A stretch of DNA of 64,000 nucleotides from Diospyros lotus (taxonomy: Eukaryota; Streptophyta; Magnoliopsida; Ericales; Ebenaceae): positions 16,948,433-17,012,432 of the forward strand of contig NC_068347.1 of assembly GCF_014633365.1 (NCBI RefSeq), written 5' to 3'. The notes beneath the pieces were generated by a model, which saw only the letters and a program-made list of their open reading frames with translations, was not told where the DNA came from and did not search any database. The translations under genes were made by a program, and so were the position numbers. Below are positions 48,790 through 60,570 of this stretch, in pieces (positions within the stretch are counted from its first letter, which is position 1; each line of letters starts with the position of its first letter).

Positions 48790-49884
48790 TCAAGAATGAA
48801 AAACTGGATTCTTGGGCATGCTTTTAACAGCTAAATTATCACTCCACACAATAGGAATAGCAGCACATGGATAGCCTAACTCGTGAAATAATGTTTTCAG
48901 CCACATTAATTCAATCACACCCAAAGCAATAGCACAATATTCGGCCTCTCCCATAGACCTAGCAACAATAGTCTGTTTCTTGGATCCCCAAACAACAAGA
49001 TTCTTGGCAAAATAGACACAAAATCCACTGGTAGAGCGCCGAGTCACTTTGCAACCAGCATGATCTGCATCAGTATATACTTGCAAAGACAAATCATCTC
49101 ATGAAGGAGAGAAGACCAATCCCAAGCCAACTGTGCCCTTTAAATATCGAAGTAAGCGCTTACAAGCTAACCAATGCTGAACCTTAGGACTAGAGAAAAA
49201 TTGACTCAATTTATTAACTGTAAACGCAATGTCTGGGCATGTATGTGTCAAATACTGCAATAAGCCAATGAGAATTCTATACAAAGAGGGATTGAAAAAC
49301 AATTCTCCTTCATCTGTTAACGAAACCCCAGCAACCATAAGAGTGTCACACGACTTGCTATCTTGCATAGCAGCCTTTTTCAGTAAATCAATCACATATT
49401 TAAATTGAGTTAGATGTATACCACTACTATCTCTATAAGCTTCAAACCCCAAAAAATAGTTCACAGAACCAAGAGTCTTAAGGGCGAAATGAGTGTCCAA
49501 GTCATGAATACATGATTTAAGAGCAACATTATCAGAACCAATAATTAGGATATCATCAACATAGATCAATACATAAAGCACACAACCAGCAGCCTTCTTA
49601 ATAAACAAAGATGCATCGGATACAGCCCGGACAAAACCCCAAGATTGTAATGTTGTTCTCAGCAAAATCACTAGAATTAAACTGAACATGCCGAGACACA
49701 CACACTCTCCCAAATGGATGCAAGCACTTGTATCTAGCTCGAGTATGACTATAGCCAAGAAAAACACACTTGGTAAAATGAAAATCAAATTTATGTCTAT
49801 TATATGAACAAAGAAAGGGAAAACAAGCGCAACCAAATGGTTGAAGAATGAAGTAATTAGGTTGTTTATCATACAGCAATTCAA
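48790..49884 (-). pseudogene. Copia reverse transcriptase C-terminal part and RNase H
   Basis: 49099..49884 reads TTLQSWGFVRAVSDASLFIK, the intact box VLIYVDDILIIGSD, THFALKTLGSVNYFLGFEAY and LYRILIGLLQYLTHTCPDIA, ending RLLRYLKGTVGLGLVFSPS. 48790..49092 continues with SLQVYTDADHAGCKVTRRST, WGSKKQTIVARSMGEAEYCA and PIVWSDNLAVKSMPKNPVFH. The first ~100 codons of 49884 (before TTLQSW) come from integrase C-terminus in another frame, showing that the reverse transcriptase N-terminus was deleted. Confidence 0.88.
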
Positions 49885-50327
49885 AAGGTGTTAGAGACTT
49901 TAGAGAAGAAGACGAAAGCAAATTAATAAGGGGAACTGTTGTTTGAAAGGCTTCTACCTAAAATCGAAGAAGCATAAGCCTTAAGCTTAGTGTTGTATTG
50001 AAGTTCAGCAAATTTGTGAAAAATAGCAAAGATAGACAAAGCATCAAATTTAAGCTTTAAGGGATAGAACCAAGTATACCGAGTGCATGCATCTACAAAG
50101 ATGACGTAGTATCTATAACCTTCCACAGACAAAACATGGGCAGGTCCCCAAAGATCAAAATAGACCAATTCCAAGGGTTTAACAGCAGTAATATCATGAT
50201 TAGCAAAAGGAAGTTGACTTAATTTTCTAATCTTACAAGAATCACAAAATGACAAATCTAAAATTGAACAAGAAATTCCCATTTTATTCAACAGAACTCT
50301 GAGTACATTCATAGAAGGATGTCCCAA
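49598..50327 (-). pseudogene. Copia integrase
   Basis: 49923..50327: LSFCDSCKIRKLSQLPFANH (zinc-binding end), KPLELVYFDLWGPAHVLSVE and DACTRYTWFYPLKLKFDALS. 49598..49921: SLTPFELLYDKQPNYFILQP and FGCACFPFLCSYNRHKFDFH. The core segment bearing the second Asp and Glu is missing between the two frames. Confidence 0.85.
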
Positions 50328-50378
50328 TCTATTATGCCACTGTTGGCAAACTTGAGTATGCTGAACAACATTTACATC

Positions 50379-51218
50379 CTATGGCAACTCATGACAGAAT
50401 GAGTTTGGCCGTTTACATGCACCTAGTTTATCACATGTAGTTGAAGGAAACACAGAAGGAAGAAAAGAAGTTTCTAGGGATGGAGCAAGAGTGCTGCCAA
50501 CACCAGAACAAGAAGCTGGAGTCAACCGATAAAGCCCATCCTTAAGGTGTCCCCGAAGCAGCACCAGTCCGGAAGCTTTGTCCTTAATCAAACAAACATT
50601 CGAATCAAACTCAGCCACAACATTATGGTCATGAGTAAGCTGCGACACGCTAATTAAATTTTTCTTCATACTAGGAACATGAAGGACATTAGGTAAGGAA
50701 AGAACTAGATTTGGTTTAGATTTAGCTTGCAAATAACTAGTGCCAACATGAGTAATAGGAAATTGCTTACCATTACCAACAGCAACTTTGTCTCCACCAG
50801 TATAAGAAGCATGCAAAGAAAAGTTATTTAGGTTTGAGGTGATGTGATTAGTTGCCCCACAGTCAACAAACGAGGTTGGATCTGGAAAAGGGGAGGCTTG
50901 CAAAACTATCAGGTGTGAAAGAGTTAGAAGGACTACCATAGTGAGAGCCTTGCATTGACACCATGTTATTAGTGTAGACCCCATTAGAATCACTAAAGGA
51001 GGCCAAGTAAGCTCTTGAGGGATGCTGATTAACAAACTGAGGCTGATTACCACCATCAGACCTGCCAAAACCTGAATTGGATGCTCACTGGAAATTTTTA
51101 TCAAAACGATGATAACACCGATCCACAAAATGCCCCGGCTTTCCACATAACTGACAGTAGATTCTCCTATTAGAAGTTCTACCTCGGCCTCTCCCTCTTC
51201 CTCTATTACCATATCCAT
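50379..51218 (-). CDS. Copia gag C-terminus/protease/gag-pre-integrase, 279-codon frame
   Basis: Contains FPDPTSFVDCGATNHITSNL (protease-like D-x-GA with DCGA), GGDKVAVGNGKQFPITHVGT, LPNVLHVPSMKKNLISVSQL and LIKDKASGLVLLRGHLKDGL. Upstream in an adjacent frame is a CCHC knuckle (CQLCGKPGHFVDRCYH at ~51150). Confidence 0.82.
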   Translation of the reverse strand: MDMVIEEEGEAEVELLIGESTVSYVESRGILWIGVIIVLIKISSEHPIQVLAGLMVVISLSLLISIPQELTWPPLVILMGSTLITWCQCKALTMVVLLTLSHLIVLQASPFPDPTSFVDCGATNHITSNLNNFSLHASYTGGDKVAVGNGKQFPITHVGTSYLQAKSKPNLVLSLPNVLHVPSMKKNLISVSQLTHDHNVVAEFDSNVCLIKDKASGLVLLRGHLKDGLYRLTPASCSGVGSTLAPSLETSFLPSVFPSTTCDKLGACKRPNSFCHELP

Positions 51219-51297
51219 TCCCTCGTTGAGAAGATCCTCCTCGATTACTACCGAAATTATAATTCTAGACAGAAGGTACTAATGCCACATTGACATG

Positions 51298-52638
51298 TGA
51301 TAAGCGTCTTTTATACACTTATTTTGGTTTATAAACTTAGCATTTATACATTCAATGAGCATGATTTCTACTTAATTTGGTTCTATATATGGTTATGTAG
51401 ATGTGGAGCATGTGTTAAAGCGGACATGGAGCAAAAAGAGTGATTTTGGTGCATGATGGGAGTGAAATGAAGCTTGGAGGCATGGTCGAGTATCGAATTA
51501 AAAGAAAACAAAAGAGTATCGAGAGCAAGAAGTTGAAGATGATAAAGCAAGAGGCTAAAGAAGAAGGCTAGCGGGCTTATAGCGATATGCATACCGTTGT
51601 AGGACCGCTATAAGACTTAGTTTCTGGAGCTCACGGGTCTGCAGCAACAAAAATACCGTAGTAGGACCGCGATAGGGATCAAAGCTTCGTGAAAAGGCTG
51701 TTTTAAGCCCGTTTCAATCCAAATAAAAGAGAAATAGACTCTTTCAAGGTGCAGGACTTTGATAACCTAAAGAGGACTATATAAAGACTTATTCTTGGGA
51801 GATTTGGGGAGTTTTGGGATGGAAGAGAAGCCGACGGAAGATTGAAGATTTTACTATTGAGTTGTATTTCTCTTTTCTTCTTCAATTCTTTGTTATGGAT
51901 TCCAACTCTTTTCTTTTTCTTTTGATTGCAATAATGCATTGCTAAGTTTTTATAACTAGGGTGAATGATGAAACCTCGACTTCTAATGGTTTGATTTAAA
52001 GTTATTCGGTTTGTTATTTTCTTATCTATTTTGGTTGATTGTTTGCTATGTTCATAATGTGTTTTGATGCTTGATCACCATTAAAACATATTTGTGATTT
52101 GTATTGCTTTCGAGAGATTCAATATGGATTAGACATGGTGGCTAACAAAGTAGGGTCCTATAATAGGTAGAGATACCGTTATGCCCTATGAAATCTTTTT
52201 GTGATGATCTCCGTGATTGAATGCATGTTTATATGTTCGAAGGTTAATTAGAGATAGTTAATCTCATATATATACATAGAACTGAAAGACCATATAGAGA
52301 GGCTTTTGGTTGTAATTGGATTATCGATTTTCAACCTAAGATAAGGAATAGCAAAACCCGAGTAATGAATAATTGAATCATAGAAGACCGACGGTGGATT
52401 CACAAACCCTAGTGCCTTAACTTCGAGAGTTTTTGAATCAAAGAAATTGTTTTGTTTGCATCTTTTATTAGTAAATTAGTTTTCATTATAGTTGTAGTCT
52501 TTGTTAATGTGTGTGTTAGGTTAAGGTTAAATCAGTGAGAGTAAACATCAAAAGTTAGTACTCGTGGGTACGACACTCTATTCATTACTATATTATTTGT
52601 CACGATCCGTCCACTTGCAAAATATAATAGGCAGGACA
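51298..52638. mobile_element. Solo LTR (probable Ty3/gypsy) in copia gag
   Basis: 1341 bases, TGATAAGCGTC...AGGCAGGACA, with perfect ACATG duplications (51293..51297 and 52639..52643). No coding. The end region GTGGGTACGACACTC ... TTATTTGTCACGATCCG resembles long gypsy LTR ends. Removing it rejoins copia gag (STMHVNVALVPS). Confidence 0.85.
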
Positions 52639-52643
52639 ACATG

Positions 52644-53395
52644 CATAGTAGAAACCAAATCAAAATTTACGACAGAATTTTTGACTGAAAGTCTTTGTTC
52701 ATGCATCAACAATAAGTATTGCACCTTCTCCAAATCTATTTCATCTATTTGATATGTAATAAGGCTAACAACTGCCTCATACTCTTGATCTATTCCATTA
52801 AGAATTGCAAGTAACAATTCTTTATCATTCAGCAATTCACCTATGGCTGCCAAAGCATGTCCTACTGTTTTAATCTTAAGGATGAAATCGTTTATAGACA
52901 GAGAATCCTTTTTCATAGATCGTAGCTGCTGTTTTAATTGAAAGGATTTCGCTATAGTCTGACGAGAGTATAAATTTTCTAAAATACTCCATATCTCAGC
53001 CGATGACTCACTATGGATCACCTATGCAAATACCTCTTGATCGATAGTTGAGAACAACCATCCCAGCAGAAGCTGATCAGATCAAATCCAGCTCAAATAC
53101 GTTGGATTAACTTTCGTTTCTTCACCATCAGACGCAGCTAGAAACTTCGTCGGAGGCGTTGTTTTATTGAGAAACGACACCAGATCGAAGGCTCACACTG
53201 TAGCGAGGAGTTGTACCTTCCAAAAGATATAGTTGCCAGAGTTGAGTTTAATCGGAATAAAATTGAGCGCCTAAGCAACTGTTGAAAAATTCGACTGAGA
53301 TGCAGTCGATAAAGAGGAGAAAGAACGAGGAGAAGGAGACGAGGAAGAATCAAGAGTTTGATTGGAGGCCATCAGGTTAGAGCTGTGGCTCTGAT
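52644..53395 (-). pseudogene. Copia gag, N-terminal and middle part
   Basis: The open part reads MIHSESSAEIWSILENLYSR, QTIAKSFQLKQQLRSMKKDS, INDFILKIKTVGHALAAIGE and LEKVQYLLLMHEQRLSVKN. The N-terminus (53040..53380) is frameshifted. It ends at the solo-LTR duplication ACATG (52639..52643) and resumes left of 51297. Confidence 0.85.
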
Positions 53396-53399
53396 ACCA

Positions 53400-53637
53400 T
53401 GAAATGAAAAATCCTAGGGCGTGGAAAAGAAACAGAACACTAACTGGAGCAGAGAAAAGAAGAACTAAATTTCCAATAAATGAATAACCAGCTTACTTGA
53501 TTCTAAAGATGAGCTGTTTAAATAGCCAGCTCATAACAAACAATACAACTACAACTGCTAACTGAAAATATTAAGAAAGACATATATATAACAGAAAGTA
53601 AAGTAACAACAATCTTGATATTTAAACTACTCCAACA
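53400..53637 (-). repeat. Copia 5' LTR
   Basis: Same LTR, 238 bases, next to the primer site and the ACAAT duplication. Confidence 0.93.
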
Positions 53638-55090
53638 ACAATCTTCATTTATGCACACCATAAGACCTTGTCCTTAATGAGGTCATTTACAAAGAGGGAT
53701 ATAGTGAGACCGGGAGTCACTAGATTTGCTCCTTCTTTCCTTACTCTGCAGAGTTTGATAGAGAAAAAGGTCCAATTGAGGACAATGTTTACTAGCTCTG
53801 AATGGGAGGAGTGTAAATGGTCAAAGACTGTTAAAGGGGAAGCAGCCTATGCTACTTTGATGAGCATTGCTTTCTAGAATGGTGTAACTTTATGCCTTAA
53901 GGTTTTTGCACCTTTAGTGAAGGTGTTTCGAATTGTTGATGCAGATAGAAAGCCTTCTATGGACTTTTTATATGAAAAGATTAAGCAAGCAAAGGAAGAT
54001 ATTAAGAAGGCCCCAAATAATCTTGAGAATAACTATCAGCCAATTATAGAGATTATTGAAGTAAGGGTGAAAGATAGGCTAGATAGTCCATTGCATTTGG
54101 CGGCTTACCTTTTAAGTCCCTACTACCTTTTCAAGAATAAGAATATACATCTTGATAATGAAGTGATGGATGGGCTTTTTAATTGTATGGAGATGTTTTA
54201 TCATGGTGATGATCATCGTGAATTGCAAGGTCATATTATAAATATTGAGTCGCTAAAATATACTCATAAAGAGGGAGCTTTTGAAAAAGTGTGGACAGCT
54301 CAAGGGTGTGCAAAAAATGATGACAATTATAATCCAGGTATAAAATTCATTTAATCCTTTTCTTAGTTCCTATTGTGTATTAGTGTATAAATTTGTTTAC
54401 TTTATACTTGTTAACCTATGTAGTTACATGATGGATAACTTATGAAAATCAAACTCCAAACTTTTAACAAATTGCAACAAGGATTCTCTCGTTAATCAGT
54501 AGTTTATCCAGCTGTGAAAAAAATTGGAACACTTTTGAAGGAGTTAGTATATATTTTAAAAAAAAAATTAATATTTTAATTTCATTATCCTTGTGAAAGT
54601 ATGAACTATATTTCTTTAATATCAATTAGTTATCAATCATTTAAATTGATATTGTTTTTATTTTATTTATGTAGATACATACGAAGAAAAGAAATAGACT
54701 AGATTTGGCATCGATTGAACAATTTTGTCTATATCCAATTTAATGCGAAACTGATGAACAAGCAAAAAAGGGAGAAGGAAATGAATGTTGATGTGCTACT
54801 TGCTAATGATGCCAGTAATGCACAAGGATGGATTGTTAATAGAGGAGATGATGAAGAAGTTGAGCCTGGTATGGTGCTCACTTGGGAAGTGGTTGGTGAA
54901 ACATCCGGAGTAGACCAGATGCTTCAACATCGAAGAAGTTCTAGGATGAGAGAGTTTCATGAAGATGATTTTCAATCAAAATAAGAAGATGAGCAAGAAA
55001 TCAATGAATTTGATTTTGAGTCCACTGAAGATCATGTGCCAGAAGAATATGGAGGAGAAGAAGAAGTTCAATTAAATAGTTATTAGTTGA
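53633..55090 (+). pseudogene. hAT transposase, C-terminal part
   Basis: Continues with FIYAHHKTLSLMRSFTKRDI, VRPGVTRFAPSFLTLQSLIE and WSKTVKGEAAYATLMSIAF. After a stop come RIVDADRKPSMDFLYEKIKQ and DSPLHLAAYLLSPYYLFKNK (53917..54354). The hATC exon is at about 54427..54540 (WITYENQTPNF, stop, QIATRILSLISSLSSCEKNW), retaining the Glu of the CEKNW motif. A further part at 54700..54984 has VQFNAKLMNKQKREKE-like sequence and an acidic tail. The interruptions before 54427 and 54680 may be introns. Confidence 0.87.
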
Positions 55091-55177
55091 ATTATTCAGA
55101 TATAGTTTATATTGCATTATTGTTGCTTTTGCCTTCTTAAACCCAAAACTGATCTACAACAATTTGTTTCCTCAAGC

Positions 55178-55913
55178 TAGAGATGGGAAATGGACGGGCG
55201 GGGCCGGGCCGACCTGCATCCCGCTTGGCCCACCCATTTGGCGGGCCGAGCCGAATTTGGCCCACGAAGGAGACGGGCCGAGCCAAGGAAATGGAAACTT
55301 GGGACCGGCACAGCCCTGTGGCCCCTTAATAAATGGGCCAAAGTGGGTCGGGCCAGGCCATGGGCCTGTTGGGCCGGCCCGTGGGCCTGGCTATTTGGGT
55401 CAGCCCGTGAGCTATTTATTTTTAATTTTTGTATATATAATTTTTTAAATATATTTTTTTAATTTTTCCCAAATGTAACTACTATATTTTAAAATATGTT
55501 TATTAATGTTTACTTATAATTTTGATGTTTGTAAAATTATGATGTTTACAGTAAACATTATGTTTACAAAAATTACACTAAAATTATGTTTACAAACATA
55601 ATTATCGTTTACAAACATTACAATAAAATTATGTTTACAAGAAACATAATTTTTAATTATTATGTTTATAATTATTAAATACAAACATAATTTTTAAATA
55701 TTTTTTTATTTTTTGGTGGGCGCTCGGGCCATTTTAGCGGGCCAATTGGTGGGCCAGCCCATAGGCCATCTTGGTGGGCCGAGCCACAGGCCATATATTG
55801 CTGGCCCGGCACGGCCCTCATTTCGCTAGGCGGGCCGGCCCGGCCAGTTTGCTACAGTAACGAGCCGAGCCGGGCCGAGCTATGAGGCAGGGCCGGCCCA
55901 TTTCCCATCTCTA
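55178..55913. mobile_element. Non-autonomous hAT element, 736 bases, GGGCC-rich ends
   Basis: Inverted ends TAGAGATGGGAAATGG (left) and TAGAGATGGGAAATGG (RC of right). Perfect 8-base duplication CCTCAAGC (55170..55177 and 55914..55921). Subterminal regions are packed with GGGCC/GGCCC motifs, and the centre (55420..55720) is almost pure AT with palindromic TTTACAAACATAAT units. It could fold into a long hairpin. No transposase. It lies in the tail of the larger hAT. Confidence 0.94.
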
Positions 55914-56081
55914 CCTCAAGCTTATTCCATTATTTCACTTGTTGTTCCAACTTTGATTTACTTGAAAATAACATCAAATTACATCAAAATGTTAAAAAAA
56001 AGAACAATTTTCCTAGGCCCTGCCTAGGCGCTAGGCCCTAGTCGAGCGCCCGACTAGCGCCTAACGCATTTTAGAACATTG

Positions 56082-57130
56082 TTGGTTTTCTTTGACGACA
56101 TTGGTTAGAATAATGACCTATCTGCCTACAACAGTAACATTTGTTTCCCTGTCTAATGGCATAAGGGTCGATGGAATTGGACTTGTTCATTGTTTCCCTT
56201 TGCGACCGTGCAACCGATTATCTTTGAGAGGGGTTTGTCCTTGGTGTTTCATCAGGTGGCCTTGTCACAATCTTTCCTTTGCCCAAATCTAGTTTTTGTG
56301 GTGGTGCAAAAGATTACGATAGCATTGGGTTACGGGTTCCCCTTTTGTTGAGTTGTGCTTTAATTTTCAAAGCAAGTTGAATGGCACTAGATAGAGTACT
56401 ATGTGACTCGTCATGAATATTGGCACGAAGTCCATTAGTGAATCTCGAAATCTTCTGATTTTCAGATTCATGGATGTCAACATATGCATCAAGTTTGTGA
56501 AATTTAGTAACATACTCATGTATCGTTCGATAGACTTGTCGACAAAGTTGATAGCGACTGAAAAGTGCTTGCTCATAATTTGGGGGAAGAAAGTGCTCGA
56601 CCATCGATTGTTTCTTCCAACGCCAGGTTGGAAATTTGCTTCTGCCTTGTTGAATCCTTGCTGATTGTAACTGGTCCCACCAAGCTAGCACGACTCCTTT
56701 GAGTCTATAGGCCACTAGTTTGACCTTCAAGTGTTCTTTTGTTCCCCAATAATCAAATAACTTTCTACTTTGGCCAGCCAATCGAGAAATTCTTCGATCA
56801 CGAATAAACCATCAAATTGCGAAATTTCAATCTTCATATAATAGTCATTTTCTCAAGGCCTTTGGTTATTTACTGGTGGAATTGGATCTTCTTCGTCTTC
56901 ACTTGAATCTTCATCTTGAAAAAGTTGGTTTCTGTGTAGCCTAAGAGTTTGATGAGGATTAGCCTCGTTATATCTCTTTTGTCAAAGGTTATTATTTGGT
57001 CCACCACGGAAGTGTTGGGAATTGTTGAGTCAAGGTTGTAAGCATTGCTTCCATATTTTGTAATCTACCTTCAAATGCATCTACTGATTTCTTTGTCACA
57101 AACCTCTGGCTGGTTTCTTTACCTAACATT
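56082..57130 (-). pseudogene. Ty3/gypsy gag, right half of the split element
   Basis: Gag begins near 57130 (MLGKETSQRFVTKKSVDAFE, GRLQNMEAMLTTLTQQFP). After a frameshift come AYRLKGVVLAWWDQLQSARI, YRTIHEYVTKFHKLDAYVDI and ALKIKAQLNKRGTRNPMLS (56314..56781). The CCHC knuckle reads NKCYCCRQIGHYSNQCRQRK at ~56090..56150. The protease follows in 46089..46422 across the hAT insertion. Confidence 0.85.
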
Positions 57131-58256
57131 ATTTTTCTCTTTTCTTTTTTTTTCTCGTCTTTCTTTTTTTTTAAATAAGAAACAAACTCTCCAAACAATA
57201 AAAAAAAAAAAAAAAATTGACACTTTTTTTTTCTTTTTACTCTTAAAGGAAAACGCCAAGAAGACACCAAAGTATATGTAGAATTTTGTTTGGGCTCGAG
57301 ATATGATATGGTAAGGTAGTTTTTGCGCTTTGATTTTGGTAGATATTGGTCTTGGTTAGTAGAGGCTAGGATGGAAGTGTTTGTAAAGGTTAGTGGCAGT
57401 GAGTTTGGTTTCAAGATAGTAGAAGAAAATGAGGGCTTTTTTTTTCTTTCTTTTCTTTTTGGAGATAGTGGTGATTTGTAAAGATGCTAAAAATGGAAGT
57501 AAGGTGATGGGGGTGGAAATGGAAATACCTTGGTGGTATTGAAGTAACCAAGAAAGCTCCACGGGCTTTTTTTTTTTTTTTTTCTCTTTTCTTTTTAGAG
57601 ATAGTGGGGATTTGTAAAGATGCTAAAAATGGAAGTAAGGTGATGGGGGTGGTGATGGAAATACCTTGGTGGCATTAAGTACAACCATACAATTAGTAAT
57701 AAACCCACTCAATACTTAAATTAAGTACAACCACACAATTAGCACTAAACCTAATCAATACTTAGCTAATGGAACACACACATAAGACACACCTAACTTA
57801 ATAATGCAAAAAGTGAAAAAAAAAAAAAAAAAAAAAGCTTCGTCAAATTGGGCTTCATTTGATCTTCTTTGGTTAGTACTAATTTGGACATGGGCCTTTT
57901 TTGTGTTTTTAAAATATTTAGACTGCATTAAGAGGTGAGTTGGTGAAGGAAGCCTAGCTTGTCAACAGCCTATTATGGGAAGAAGGGGTGCTACCGAAAA
58001 TTACTAGTCAGAAGAACGGACAGCAACAAGCAGATCTGGCGAAGGAGTTTGTCGTGGCCATTGCAAGAGACCAACATGGACAACCAGTGAACAGCGTCTC
58101 CGGCATGGGAAGAGTTGTCAGTGGCCAGTAGTGCGCTGTAGCAACCAGCCAGTGGCGGTCGTGGTTCATTCTCCAACAGTTCCAGTAGCTGAGACAGCAA
58201 GTTGTTAGTGATGACAGCGGCTTGGATTTCCAACGAGCTTCCGGCGGCTGTCCAGC
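57131..58256. repeat. Gypsy leader region with tandem duplications, then unassigned sequence
   Basis: A ~130-base unit (GGGCTTTTTTTT ... GATTTGTAAAGATGCTAAAA ... GGAAATACCTTGGTGG) is present at 57433..57562 and again at 57563..57680. A shorter unit with AATTAAGTACAACCAYACAA follows at about 57676..57770. 57870..58256 has no coding feature that I can support. Confidence 0.6.
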
Positions 58257-58571
58257 TCTCACGATCCCAAGGAATCCCCAAGTATATAATAGTCATATGA
58301 ATTTTATGTTTCTTCTTTTGATTGTATTTTTTGTTAAAGCTGTTAATATATCTAATTATAAGCCTATAAATAGGCTAGAGTAGTTAAAGGACGTTTGGAA
58401 TGATAATTGAATTCTCCCATTTCCCTCTCATCAATTCTCTCTCAATTGGCCTCTGATCACTCTCTCTTTCTTTGTAATTCTCTCCCCAATTCTTGACATA
58501 TATTTTCCCCTTTTCAATCTAATTTCCCTCCATTTCTTCCAAATTCCCATCCAAACCCTAGAGTCGTAACA
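58257..58571 (+). repeat. 5' LTR of the pol-less element
   Basis: About 315 bases. Contains CCTATAAATAGGCT (TATA-like) before the CT-rich leader. Confidence 0.85.
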
Positions 58572-58837
58572 TTTGGAATCAGAGTCGTCATTCCTTAGTT
58601 GTGATTTCAATCGATTCTAGAAGTGAAGACGAGCCAGAGGAGATTAAGGAAATCGATAGTTCAAGCGAGTTAGATTAGAGATTTTGTTTACGTTTTAGAT
58701 CCAAGTCAGAAGGAGACAATGATTGATCGAAATCGAGATCTGCTAGTGAATTCCAATCAATCATTACCTATAATTTTAGTTCGAAATTTGAAGGCAACTT
58801 AGCCAGGCAAATCCGACTTCCGTTTGAATATGAGAAT

Positions 58838-59122
58838 TTGATTCCAGAATTGAAGGCAGACAAGGCCGATCAGTCCTTAGCCATGAATTTTCGACGAAAT
58901 AAGCGAACTCTCGAGGAGCTTCAACAGATCAGATCGGCTAACATTTCCGATCCGATTCCAAAGGAACCAAGGGTTGATCGTAACCAAGCGAGCAACAATT
59001 CTCAACAGATTTGGAAGGCTAATTCCGACAGCGATTTAGACTGGCGGTTCATGGTGGCTGCTAGAAAGGATTTCAAATTGGAATTGCTGCAATTCAGGCA
59101 CCACCTCGCAGCGAATCAATGA
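58838..59122 (+). CDS. Short open frame in the element leader, unrecognised
   Basis: 94 codons, MIPELKADKADQSLAMNFRR, Arg/Asn/Gln-rich. It lies between the primer site and gag, so it may be an N-terminal gag segment. No known domain was recognised. Confidence 0.3.
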   Translation: MIPELKADKADQSLAMNFRRNKRTLEELQQIRSANISDPIPKEPRVDRNQASNNSQQIWKANSDSDLDWRFMVAARKDFKLELLQFRHHLAANQ

Positions 59123-60570
59123 AGCAAATCCCAACGAATCCATAAAATTCATCAGAGCCAATGGTTCTCCGGCCCTTGAACAATGATTGGGTGAGAGACG
59201 AAGGCACTGAATTCAGGTGAATTTTGACAATCATTGGACGGTGATTGAGTGGCAAGTCCATTGGGGATCTTGATTGTGGGGAGATAGCGACTAGTTGCAA
59301 GGCAAAATTAAACTCAGATTTGGAAGGCAAAGCTGAGCAAAGCAACTCGACTCAAAATTGAAGACGTGTGAAGGTGAAGGAAGTGGATCTTGAGTGAGGC
59401 AAGAAGGAAGGTGCGGTCATTGCATGTGACTTTGGCTATTGTTCCAAAGCAATTGTATCTAGGTCATTGCATGTGACTAAGATGAGAAGGAAGGTGCGGT
59501 CGGAAGTGGATCTTGAGCGATCGCTCAACAATGAGTGCGCAATTCAGGGGAATACAGGGAATGGTTACAGCAAGCACTTCAGGAGGTTGAATTGGATCTA
59601 TCACCTAGTTGTTCATTTCGATTGGAAATTAACGGTTGCTGACTGACGAGCGATCAATTCTAAGAGGTGAATCATGCTTGTTAAATCGAGGACTAAAAGC
59701 AATTTCAGAGACGGTCCTTGGAAACTACACAAGAGGCAATTAGCAAGAGGCCACATCAAAGGTGAAGCAGATTCTTAGAAGGAAAATTCGTAGCAGCTGA
59801 TTCTCAACTACAGCATCGCGATGTAGGTTGCAGCTCGGAATTCTGGATTGTCGAACCACAACAAGAGACGACGTTGAGCGAGCAGTGATTTCAGACACTG
59901 CCGACAATAGGCGATTATCAATAGTTGTGATCCGATCGTGATTCTCGGCTCAGATTTAAAGGCAGCGCAGAGCGAACGATTATCGAAGTCGATCGAGTGG
60001 CAAAAGGCTGCTCAGGTTTGGTCTTTCACAGAAGCTAGTTGAATCACGAAAATTGTGCAAGCCAGCAAGCTTCTGAAGCTGCCTCTTAGGTGCATTGTAG
60101 AAGCATGTCGTTGCTGGAAGCTAATCGTAGGTGAAGTCAGTGCGAACAATTGAGTGATGGTTGAAGGAACCAAATCGAAGCAGTTGGAGTTGAGGATAGA
60201 GGCATTGAAGTTTGGGATGACGCAAATGCATGAGGCAATGACCCACAGCTGAGGGGATATTGCGACCGGGATATTGCGACCATCAGCGAAAACATGTGGG
60301 AGGACGTAGCTTCCTCTCAAGAAGGAATGCAGAGAGAATTGGAGAAGCATCGGAAGACACGATAGAGCAACATGGCCAGCAGATCCATAGCACGTTCAAC
60401 ATGCTGTCTTCGCTACCTCACTAAAATGCCCTCCCCAGGGAGTAGCTGATCCAATTCTACCCAACCATGACACCCTCCCTATGACCTAGGACTTGCAAGA
60501 AGCAGAGGAACTACCGGCCTGAGAACCGAAAATTCAGGTAAGAGGTCCATCTTCCCACACTCCACATCAT

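Larger units (their letters stand above)
48301..53637 (-). mobile_element. Ty1/copia element inserted in the hAT transposase
   Basis: Perfect ACAAT duplications (48296..48300 and 53638..53642). Two 238-base LTRs (48301..48538 and 53400..53637) differ at roughly a dozen positions by eye. The primer-site RC GGCTCTGATACCA adjoins the right LTR, and a polypurine tract (RC of CTCCCCCTCAAAT) adjoins the left. Gag, gag-pre-integrase, integrase, part of reverse transcriptase and RNase H are present. The N-terminal reverse transcriptase is deleted. A solo LTR (51298..52638) interrupts gag. Confidence 0.94.
46423..56081 (+). mobile_element. hAT DNA transposon (9.7 kb with insertions)
   Basis: Perfect 8-base duplications TTGGTTTT (46415..46422 and 56082..56089). 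Terminal inverted ends are CAGTGATCTAAGAATCG and (RC of right) CAATGTTCTAAAATGCG, followed by GGCGCTAG/GGCCGCC-type subterminal repeats. It encodes a broken transposase with BED finger, DUF659 and hATC segments. It is interrupted by a copia (48301..53637) and by a small hAT derivative (55178..55913). Without these it is about 3.6 kb. It sits within a gypsy gag-protease fragment. Confidence 0.92.

Noticed and set aside
55164..55462. Two overlapping plus-strand frames rich in Gly/Pro/Trp
   Set aside because: Translation of the GGGCC-rich arm of the mini-hAT, not a protein.
46423..56081. Idea that the hAT transposase could be a domesticated host gene
   Set aside because: It has perfect terminal duplications, a lost catalytic Asp, several stops and a copia inside the coding region, so it is a dead transposon.
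57991..58296. 101-codon minus-strand open frame near the pol-less element
   Set aside because: Ser/Leu-rich and overlaps the LTR start; no recognised family.
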